From an uncultured Chromatiaceae bacterium (GTDB lineage: Bacteria; Pseudomonadota; Gammaproteobacteria; Tenderiales; Tenderiaceae): a stretch of DNA of 58,952 bases. Positions 52,953 through 58,952 of this stretch are shown here, piece by piece. Both the position numbers and the translations under genes were made by a program. The first letter of the stretch is position 1. Each line of letters opens with the position of its first letter. Where the stretch lies: contig CALZIO010000011.1 of assembly GCA_945787785.1 (NCBI GenBank), positions 1 through 58,952 on the forward strand. The letters run 5' to 3'. The notes under the pieces were generated by a model, which did not search any database, was not told where the DNA came from, and saw only the letters and a program-made list of their open reading frames with translations.

Positions 52953-53915
52953 TTACTGCGTAATAAACGGGTCGGCGTGTATTTCGTTAAAGGAGGCACC
53001 GGCAAGAAAGGTCTTCTTCTTGGTATCGTTGACCATGTCTGGATGACCACATAGAAAAATGCGCCAACCGCCAAGTATCTGGAACTGACTCAGTGCTAGC
53101 TCATTTGCCCGCCCAGCTTTAAAGCCCTTATTCTCTGGACCGGAAATACACGGTGTATAGAAAAAATTGGCATGATTATCAGCCAGCTGCTGAAGTTCAT
53201 TGATCAGATACAATTTCTGCGCGCTATGGCTACCGTGAAACAGATGTATTTCGCCCTGATGGTTTTTCGCCAGCGCTTCCTGGATGATCCCCCACAATGG
53301 TGCCAGGCCGGAGCCAGTGCCCACCATCAATAAATTTTGATCGGGTTTGTTGTCGATGTAGAAGCACTCACCATGTGGGCCATCGATGTTTATTTTGTCG
53401 CCGATGGCGATTTCATCGTGCAACCAGCCACTCATTCTGCCTTCTGGAAGTCGTTCGATATGTAGTTCGATGTAATCGTCGTTTGCCTGGCTGGCGATGG
53501 AATAACTGCGTACTAAACCATCATCGCGATGAATATTAACGAACTGGCCTGGATGATAATCAATGCTTGTTTCAGGTTTGATTCGCAGCCGCAGCATAGC
53601 GTCATTGAACGCCGTTTTGTCGATGACAGTTGCTGCTATTTGCGGCATAACATCTTCATCTGGATTGACGACGGTCAAATCCTCTGTCGGTGTGCAGACA
53701 CAAGCGAGGAAATAACCCTGTTGCTGTAACTGCGGCTTGAGTCCTTTTTGAGCATCTGCCGGCGGAGTGCCGGTTGTCGCTTTAATCATGCAGGTTTGAC
53801 AAACCCCTGCATGACAAGATGATGAGAGCTCTACACCATGACGGGTCAGACATTGCAGTACCGACTCATCATTACGACATTCATAAGATTGTTCTGCGTA
53901 CGTTATCTTAGCCAT
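52953..53915 (-). CDS. 2Fe-2S ferredoxin-NAD(P)H reductase of flavohaemoglobin-reductase type
   Basis: Protein of 320 residues: an N-terminal plant-type [2Fe-2S] domain (CHAGVCQTC, last Cys in FLACVC), an FAD-binding domain (RSYSIASQA, about residue 125) and an NAD(P)-binding domain (LLMVGTGSGLAPLW, about residue 190; CGHPDMV). It resembles the reductase component of oxygenases and flavohaemoglobin. Being 16 nt downstream of the truncated haemoglobin gene, it is probably the haemoglobin reductase. Confidence 0.9.
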   Translation of the reverse strand: MAKITYAEQSYECRNDESVLQCLTRHGVELSSSCHAGVCQTCMIKATTGTPPADAQKGLKPQLQQQGYFLACVCTPTEDLTVVNPDEDVMPQIAATVIDKTAFNDAMLRLRIKPETSIDYHPGQFVNIHRDDGLVRSYSIASQANDDYIELHIERLPEGRMSGWLHDEIAIGDKINIDGPHGECFYIDNKPDQNLLMVGTGSGLAPLWGIIQEALAKNHQGEIHLFHGSHSAQKLYLINELQQLADNHANFFYTPCISGPENKGFKAGRANELALSQFQILGGWRIFLCGHPDMVNDTKKKTFLAGASFNEIHADPFITQ

Positions 53916-53931
53916 GATGTAGAGCGCTTTA

Positions 53932-54300
53932 TTATTTGCCTAACACGTCATTGCGGGTGCTTTCTGCAATTGCAGCAGCTTCAGCAATCAGATCTGCTGG
54001 CACGCCAAGCTCGGTCAACGTGGCGCCCAGATTTTCCATAACCGCATCAAAGTGGCTGTCGTTCAGTCCCTTAGCAACCAGGTGGGCATGACCTTCGCGC
54101 ATATCCTTACCTGTGTAGTTGTGCGGACCACCGAAGGCAAAGGTCAGAAAGCCTTTTTGTTTGGCGGCTTGTTTCTCCATATCTACGCCCTCAAAGAACA
54201 TGTTAATACGGTCGTCGGCCAGCACCTTACGATAAAACACATCTACCGCTGCATTTACTGCGGCCTCACCACCGATACGATCATAAAGGGATTCACTCAT
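53932..54300 (-). CDS. Group I truncated haemoglobin
   Basis: Protein of 122 residues with the 2-over-2 globin pattern: SLYDRIGGEAAVNAAVDVFY at the start and NYTGKDMREGHAHLVAKGL around the proximal His (probably His71). FAFGGP lies just before this stretch. Group I proteins are commonly NO dioxygenases or O2 scavengers. It is the first gene of a two-gene operon with the reductase, driven from a promoter overlapped by an NsrR-like palindrome, so a role in NO removal is likely. Confidence 0.92.
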   Translation of the reverse strand: MSESLYDRIGGEAAVNAAVDVFYRKVLADDRINMFFEGVDMEKQAAKQKGFLTFAFGGPHNYTGKDMREGHAHLVAKGLNDSHFDAVMENLGATLTELGVPADLIAEAAAIAESTRNDVLGK

Positions 54301-54394
54301 TAATTTGTCTCCTCGTAGTTGTCGTTATTGACGCGGATTAAGTCCGCACCATGTTGTCGGCGTTAGCCGTAATATTTTTAGGGGAATTTCAAAA

Positions 54395-54411
54395 ATGTAT
54401 CAGGAATACAT
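54395..54411 (-). promoter_or_regulatory. NsrR-like operator upstream of the haemoglobin operon
   Basis: ATGTAT-CAGGA-ATACAT is a 17-bp palindrome whose outer bases match the NsrR consensus ATGYAT-N5-ATRCAT exactly. It overlaps the last base of the candidate -10 and the transcription start region, as expected for a repressor site, 95 bp from the truncated haemoglobin ATG. NsrR is an NO-sensing [Fe-S] repressor; no nsrR gene is in the window. Confidence 0.75.
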
Positions 54412-54439
54412 ATTTAGCAGGCGCCTAAATCTTTGTCAA
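54411..54439 (-). promoter_or_regulatory. Candidate promoter of the truncated haemoglobin-reductase operon
   Basis: On the minus strand a perfect TTGACA -35 (54439-54434), a 17-bp spacer and TAAATA -10 (54416-54411) lie about 110 nt from the haemoglobin start. The last base of the -10 is the first base of the NsrR-like palindrome. Confidence 0.7.
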
Positions 54440-54536
54440 ACCTTATAGTTTGCAGAATCTAAATTGAAAAGGCAGGCGGGCAGCGTCAAAACGGTATAAA
54501 ATCAGCGCCATTTTAAGCTAGTCGAAATAAGCAATT

Positions 54537-56117
54537 ATGTCCCAACTCAGTGATCAAACGGCGCGACGCCGCACCTTTGCCATCATCTCTCACCCCGATG
54601 CCGGTAAGACCACCCTGACTGAAAAACTACTGTTATTTGGTGGTGCCATCCAAATGGCTGGAACAGTTAAGGGGCGCAAGGCGGCGCGTCACGCCACTTC
54701 TGACTGGATGGAGCTGGAGAAACAGCGTGGTATTTCGGTGACCACTTCGGTGATGCAGTTTCCCCACGGCGACAAGGTGATGAACCTGCTCGATACTCCG
54801 GGGCATGAGGACTTCTCCGAAGACACCTACCGCACCCTGACGGCGGTGGATTCCGCTCTGATGGTGATCGACTGTGCCAAGGGTGTGGAGGACCGCACCA
54901 TCAAGTTAATGGAGGTGTGTCGCCTGCGTGATACGCCCATCATTTCGTTTATTAACAAGCTCGATCGTGAGGGGCGTGATCCCATCGAGTTGCTGGACGA
55001 GGTTGAAGATATCCTCAAAATCCAGTGCGCACCAATCACCTGGCCCATCGGCATGGGCAAAAACTTCAAGGGTGTGTTTGACCTTTACAACGATCGCATC
55101 CACCTGTTCAGTGCCACCCATGGTGGCAAGATCCAAGAAGGCGAAGTAATTGAAGGACTGAATAACCCGCGCCTGGATGAGTTGTGGGGCAGTTTGGCTG
55201 AAGAGATACGTGAAGAGATTGAGCTGGTGCGTGGTGCTAGCCATGAATTTAATTTTGATGCCTACCGCAAAGGTGAATTAACACCGGTATTTTTTGGCTC
55301 TGCTATCAATAATTTTGGCATACGCGAACTGCTCGACGCCTTTGCCGAGTGGGCGCCGACGCCGCAGTCACGTGAAACGCGCACCCGCACAGTGGAACCG
55401 AGTGAAGAAAACTTCACCGGTTTCGTCTTTAAGATCCAGGCCAACATGGACCCACAACACCGTGACCGTGTTGCCTTCATGCGGGTTTGTTCTGGCAGCT
55501 ATAAAAAAGGCATGAAAATGCGCCATGTGCGCATTGCCCGTGATGTGCAAATATCAAACGCCATCACTTTTATGGCCAGCGAACGTGATCATGTCGATGA
55601 GGCATGGCCAGGAGACATTATTGGCTTGCATAATCACGGCACCATCCAGATCGGTGACACCTTTACCATGGGTGAAGAACTTAAGTTTAGTGGCATCCCC
55701 AACTTTGCCCCGGAACTGTTCCGTCGCGCCCAGTTGAAAGACCCGATGAAAATGAAAGCGCTGCAAAAGGGTTTGCAGCAACTATGTGAGGAGGGGGCGA
55801 CTCAGCTTTACAAGCCGCTCAATAACAATGATCTGATTCTTGGCGCTATCGGTGTTTTACAGTTTGATGTAGTGGCGCAACGGCTCAAAGATGAATACAA
55901 GGTCGAGTGTCTGTTTCAACCGGTGCAAGTGGCCACCGCGCGTTGGGTGAGCAGTGCCAATGAGAAAAAGTTTGAAGAGTTTAAGAAGAAGGCGGCGGAT
56001 AATCTTGCCTTTGATGGGGCTAATCAATTGGTCTATATTGCGCCGACCCGGGTGAACTTGCAGTTAGCTCAAGAGAAGTATCCGGATGTGGAATTCCATG
56101 CTACGCGTGAGCATTGA
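54537..56117 (+). CDS. prfC: Peptide chain release factor 3
   Basis: Protein of 526 residues, the usual RF3 length. G-domain motifs are [14 protein letters not shown] (residues about 18-31), [26 protein letters not shown]; switch regions and the domain II-III sequence [20 protein letters not shown] follow. RF3 recycles RF1 and RF2 after termination. An unusually good -10-like TATAAA is 38 nt upstream of the ATG without a clear -35. Downstream is a terminator that serves the convergent gene. Confidence 0.97.
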   Translation: MSQLSDQTARRRTFAIISHPDAGKTTLTEKLLLFGGAIQMAGTVKGRKAARHATSDWMELEKQRGISVTTSVMQFPHGDKVMNLLDTPGHEDFSEDTYRTLTAVDSALMVIDCAKGVEDRTIKLMEVCRLRDTPIISFINKLDREGRDPIELLDEVEDILKIQCAPITWPIGMGKNFKGVFDLYNDRIHLFSATHGGKIQEGEVIEGLNNPRLDELWGSLAEEIREEIELVRGASHEFNFDAYRKGELTPVFFGSAINNFGIRELLDAFAEWAPTPQSRETRTRTVEPSEENFTGFVFKIQANMDPQHRDRVAFMRVCSGSYKKGMKMRHVRIARDVQISNAITFMASERDHVDEAWPGDIIGLHNHGTIQIGDTFTMGEELKFSGIPNFAPELFRRAQLKDPMKMKALQKGLQQLCEEGATQLYKPLNNNDLILGAIGVLQFDVVAQRLKDEYKVECLFQPVQVATARWVSSANEKKFEEFKKKAADNLAFDGANQLVYIAPTRVNLQLAQEKYPDVEFHATREH

Positions 56118-56170
56118 TAGAGATTTATTTTTATCCCCTGTTATTCCTATTAAGCTTTGTGCCATAAAAA

Positions 56171-56199
56171 AACCCCGGTAGTGACCGGGGTTAAAAGCA
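56171..56199 (-). terminator. Intrinsic terminator shared by prfC and the PEP-CTERM gene
   Basis: AACCCCGGT (56171-56179) pairs with ACCGGGGTT (56184-56192) across a 4-nt loop. On the minus strand the stem is followed by TTTTTTT, so it is strong for the PEP-CTERM gene; on the plus strand only TTAAAAG follows, so it is weak for prfC. Confidence 0.85.
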
Positions 56200-56256
56200 A
56201 CACGATTACATTTAAAGAGTAACCAGTTGCATCTCTTCCTAGAGACTCAGTTATAG

Positions 56257-56889
56257 TTATGCTTTGTTAGTTTTTGCTCGATAGCCTAAACCCAACAATC
56301 CAAGGGCTAGCAGCGCGATTGTGCTTGGCTCAGGTACTGTATTTTCGCCTGGAGTCCCTTCGATTTGAAAACCGCCGCTGGTGGCTCGAAACTCATAAGT
56401 TGTACCACCGGGAGTATTGGCTTGGCGTCCCAGATATTCTCCGCCGTTCGACTTTGAACCAGGAAATGTGAAGGTGCCAGTATTACCGAAGTAACTAATC
56501 CAATAATCACCAGCACTCAGACTAAGACTACCCAAATCAAAAGAGAACAAGTCAAAAGGTGAAGCACTTGTTATGTCATAGCTGCCAGAAGCAAACGTAT
56601 TGGAGAAAAGCTCGGTGGTGAAGTCATCAGCCCTGATCGAAACATTGATCGAACGATTGGTTTGAGCGTCATAGTGATTTAGTTGGGCAGTGGTACCAAT
56701 GATAATCGAGTCATTGTCGAGTGTGAACCTGTCAAACATCTGCCAAGTGCTGCCGCATGGAGAACACCATTCCCAAACTGAATCATTTTGATCTATATAT
56801 GGGCTTTCAAATAGTACTGTTGCTTGGGCCAAGGATGAAAACATGAACAATGTGGCCAAGGTACATAATTTATTAATACTTACTGACAT
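56257..56889 (-). CDS. PEP-CTERM sorted extracellular protein, function unknown
   Basis: Protein of 210 residues: a signal peptide (LCTLATLFMFSSLAQA), a beta-rich domain with Trp and Cys near the start (WEWCSPCGSTW), and a C-terminal PEP-CTERM tag VPEPSTIALLALGLLGLGYR with a basic end. PEP-CTERM proteins are processed by an EpsH/XrtA-type exosortase and are usually secreted or attached to exopolysaccharide. No exosortase is in the window. An AGGAG lies 8 nt before the ATG. Monocistronic. Confidence 0.88.
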   Translation of the reverse strand: MSVSINKLCTLATLFMFSSLAQATVLFESPYIDQNDSVWEWCSPCGSTWQMFDRFTLDNDSIIIGTTAQLNHYDAQTNRSINVSIRADDFTTELFSNTFASGSYDITSASPFDLFSFDLGSLSLSAGDYWISYFGNTGTFTFPGSKSNGGEYLGRQANTPGGTTYEFRATSGGFQIEGTPGENTVPEPSTIALLALGLLGLGYRAKTNKA

Positions 56890-57223
56890 TTCTTCATACT
56901 CCTAATTAATTCGTAGGTTGGGCGAGAGCCTATTAGTATATTAGCAATTACTGTACCAATCATTAAAAACAATGACTTACTGTCTATAACAAGGAAAATT
57001 GTGTGTATACTGTAAAAAAAGGCGACACTAGGGAGGGGGCATAAAATAGATGATCAAGAGTGTTTTTAGATGATTTTCAGATCTTTTCTCTAAGCATATG
57101 ATGGCGCCTGGAACTAGACGAGAGTCCCGCTGTATATCTGGCCTGACAAAAATAAATTCTAGAGTAAGGAAAGTCAGTTCTGTGTAAAAGGCGGCTGGTT
57201 TCTTTCCATCTGGCAGTTGCTGG
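56890..57223. other. 334-bp intergenic region
   Basis: No convincing gene. The right part carries the reverse of a short reading frame at 57028-57291 overlapping the glutaredoxin-fusion gene in another frame. The left part is AT-rich and lies upstream of the PEP-CTERM gene on the minus strand, so it should contain that promoter. No hairpin or repeat stood out. Confidence 0.5.
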
Positions 57224-57709
57224 TTACATGCTGCTATAACGTTTCTCAAATCCCTCAATACTGAATCCGTGCATCTTTTGTTTGTTCCCAATCATAATCA
57301 ACGGATACCCTGTGCCACCAAGCTTTTTGAATTCACGCATGCGGCTTGGAAGTTTTTCGACATCGTATTCCGTAAATGCGAGACCTTTTTTCTTGAAGTA
57401 GTTTCTTGCCTTTTTGCAGTAGGGGCACCAAGCCGTGCCGTACATCACTATTTTTTTATTGAATGTGCCGTTGTGATTTGGTGCATTCACTGGGGGAGTG
57501 TCTGAACTGTTTGGAATTGCCGAAGGTGAGGTAGGCGAAGCAGGAGCTATTTTTATGTCAATCTTTTCAGATTCATCGTCTGCTGCGGGTTTGTCTGAAA
57601 AGTGGATATTGCCCGCATCATCAATCCACTTGTAAATTTCTGCATGGCCATTGCCACAAAGAAGAGACGACATGATTATTATGGAAATAATGATTGCAGA
57701 TTTAATCAT
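57224..57709 (-). CDS. DUF4124-glutaredoxin fusion, exported
   Basis: Protein of 161 residues: a signal peptide (IIISIIIMSSLLCGNGHA), a DUF4124 domain (EIYKWIDDAGNIHFSDKPAA, about residues 24-45), a Ser/Pro-rich linker, and a glutaredoxin domain (TAWCPYCKKARNYFKKKGLA, CxxC about residues 96-99; TGYPLIMIGNKQ with the cis-Pro). DUF4124 occurs in exported proteins, often fused to other domains. This combination suggests a periplasmic redox protein acting on extracytoplasmic thiols. Confidence 0.88.
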   Translation of the reverse strand: MIKSAIIISIIIMSSLLCGNGHAEIYKWIDDAGNIHFSDKPAADDESEKIDIKIAPASPTSPSAIPNSSDTPPVNAPNHNGTFNKKIVMYGTAWCPYCKKARNYFKKKGLAFTEYDVEKLPSRMREFKKLGGTGYPLIMIGNKQKMHGFSIEGFEKRYSSM

Positions 57710-57802
57710 GAGAAAATTATGAGTTAATGAAAAAAAATTCTGCCATAAAATTTTGTAGCAGATAGCCTTGATGGAGAGAGAAGAGAAGTGATATCCCGCA
57801 TG

Positions 57803-57831
57803 AAAATAAAATTATAACAGCGGGAAGTCAA
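57803..57831 (-). promoter_or_regulatory. Possible promoter of the DUF4124-glutaredoxin gene
   Basis: On the minus strand TTGACT (57831-57826), 17 bp and TATTTT (57808-57803) lie about 94 nt from the ATG. The match is fair at -35 and weak at -10; the same region also contains TATAAT at a spacing that does not fit. Confidence 0.25.
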
Positions 57832-57873
57832 TTTCTCCCCAAGTTCGATTGTACATAGTTATCAACTCCAAAC

Positions 57874-58695
57874 TCAGCGATCCATAAACGGATGCTCATT
57901 GGAATCGGAAACTTTATGAAAATTCTGAAGTTCAACGCCCGAATTTTTGTGAAAGCAAAGCATGTTGACAGAGATGATTCCTGGGAACAGGTCTTCTTTA
58001 ACGTCAGCAAAATTATTTCGATTGTATAGTGATGGCAGATGCCAATAAGCATCGTAATCAAACGACCAGATGAGTTCGATTAACTCTTTTGAGTTTTCTC
58101 TGCGATCATTTTCAATATAGATGGCAGGCTTGAAGGTGTTGATTAAATTACTTGCCCCCATGATGACCTGGCTCTCCATGCCTTCCACATCTATTTTTAA
58201 CAGCTTGAGTCTGTTTAGCGTAAGAAAGTCATCAAGCTTTACCAGGGGTACTTCATGGCCTTCATCAAACTTATCAATGGCGATACCACCAAAGTTTTCA
58301 GGTGCATCGGATGGAAAGTCTGGGATTAATACATGACCGTTTTCCGAAGATGCCCCTGCCTGGTAGCACTCGGCATTGTCGATGCTGTTGATTGCCATGT
58401 TGGCACACAGTGTTTGAAATACCATTCTTTGCGGTTCGAACACATAAATCCTACCCGTCTTGCCTAGCTTCTTGGCGATTGCCAAGGTATGTGTGCCAAT
58501 ATTGGCGCCTACCTCAACAACAATATCTCCCGCCTGGCAAAGTTGGTCGAAGATGGCAAACTCTTCTTCAGAGTATTCGCCGTATTTTTCAATGGACTTG
58601 CCGATGTAAGTGTCGTTCTTGTTGTAAACGATATAGCCGTGTTTTGCTTGAGCTAGTCCGTTAAAGCCATCGTCATCAATAAGTTTTTTGATCAT
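57874..58695 (-). CDS. FkbM family methyltransferase
   Basis: Protein of 273 residues. SAM-binding motif VVEVGANIGTHTLAIA (about 54-69), VFEPQRMVFQTL and the FkbM signature LLKIDVEGMESQVIMGASNL (about 166-185) identify this family, whose members methylate sugars or other glycoconjugates. The last part (SFDYDAYWHLPSLYNRNNF) is typical. No signal peptide. An AGGGAAAA precedes the ATG. It lies 164 nt upstream of the DUF4124-glutaredoxin gene on the same strand, so probably a separate unit. Substrate unknown. Confidence 0.86.
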   Translation of the reverse strand: MIKKLIDDDGFNGLAQAKHGYIVYNKNDTYIGKSIEKYGEYSEEEFAIFDQLCQAGDIVVEVGANIGTHTLAIAKKLGKTGRIYVFEPQRMVFQTLCANMAINSIDNAECYQAGASSENGHVLIPDFPSDAPENFGGIAIDKFDEGHEVPLVKLDDFLTLNRLKLLKIDVEGMESQVIMGASNLINTFKPAIYIENDRRENSKELIELIWSFDYDAYWHLPSLYNRNNFADVKEDLFPGIISVNMLCFHKNSGVELQNFHKVSDSNEHPFMDR

Positions 58696-58952
58696 TAATT
58701 TTCCCTGTTAGGTAGAGTTAATGATGATCGGCAGAAGAGTAAGGTTTATTTAAACATCTGCTGTTGAAGTTTTCTAGCAGATTTGGGTTTGTGAGCAGAA
58801 GCGTTGGCCGAGAAGTGATTCGGACGCTTAGACTGAAGTTCGAATAAGAACCTTTATCATTTGCGCTCTAACTCGAAGATATCCCTGATGTTTCACCCTA
58901 TGTTTTGCGATTTAGCCTTAGAAGTGTACCCATGTAATTCGCGTCAATAGTG
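58696..58952. other. Window end, no gene recognized
   Basis: 257 bases upstream of the FkbM gene. Expected to contain its promoter; no -35/-10 pair stands out and no coding frame can be supported. Confidence 0.4.

Noticed and set aside
57028-57291. 87-residue minus-strand frame overlapping the DUF4124-glutaredoxin gene
   Set aside because: It overlaps a well-supported gene in another frame and shows no domain or good start.
1-58952. tRNA, rRNA or CRISPR arrays
   Set aside because: No tRNA T-loop and acceptor pattern, no rRNA sequence and no regularly spaced identical repeats were seen by eye; a tRNAscan and CRISPR search would settle it.

Overview
The window looks like a chromosomal segment of a gammaproteobacterium. 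The ribosomal operons have the gammaproteobacterial order, gcvR-bcp and dapA-lipoprotein are adjacent, purL is of the long single-chain type, and there is an MSHA-type pilus locus. The abundance of c-type cytochromes, together with PEP-CTERM, FkbM and DUF4124 proteins, suggests an environmental, respiratory lineage, possibly Chromatiales or Thiotrichales-like. Genus cannot be assigned from the sequence alone.

Layout. (1) 1-13.95 kb: end of tuf, then the S10, spc and alpha ribosomal operons (rpsJ to rplQ), ending in a strong terminator. (2) 14-21.7 kb: mixed housekeeping genes (SAM hydrolase family, PerM-like permease, PhoH, Bcp, GcvR, DapA, a short BamC-like lipoprotein, a metallo-beta-lactamase-fold hydrolase, PurC). 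(3) 21.8-33.0 kb, minus strand: an MSHA pilus cluster in two blocks, E-G-A-C-D-O-P and then I-PilN-J-K-L-N, without mshM. It faces a 927-residue lipoprotein gene across a 0.5-kb region holding a perfect-core CRP/Vfr-type site. (4) 37.9-41.25 kb: a cytochrome cluster of a membrane monohaem protein, a hexahaem protein made of six tandem class-I domains, and a dihaem protein. (5) 41.3-42.95 kb: a stretch without conventional genes that holds two inverted copies of a folded repeat flanking three very small single-span membrane protein genes (26, 26 and 36 residues). (6) 43-49.2 kb: purL, a Bax-like glucosaminidase and a lipoprotein. (7) 49.2-54.4 kb, minus strand: a polysaccharide deacetylase, a GspE-type ATPase with four MshEN-like repeats, and a truncated haemoglobin-reductase pair behind an NsrR-like operator. 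(8) 54.5 kb to the end: prfC, a PEP-CTERM protein, a DUF4124-glutaredoxin fusion and an FkbM methyltransferase.

The most unusual content is a set of five palindrome-ended, internally folded repeats (18749-19000, 37675-37804, 41337-41598, 42678-42920, 46860-47051). Two of them (41337 and 42678) are diverged, inverted copies whose stems differ by matched double substitutions while their loops stay nearly identical. They share IS5-like ends and TTAA/YTAR flanks with the repeat at 37675. The repeat at 18749 has a different end but the same branched plan. The repeat at 46860 provides the stop codon of purL. The two inverted copies bracket the three tiny membrane genes, which makes 41.3-42.95 kb the best place to look for something undescribed.

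All calls are by eye from sequence and translated proteins. No database search was run.
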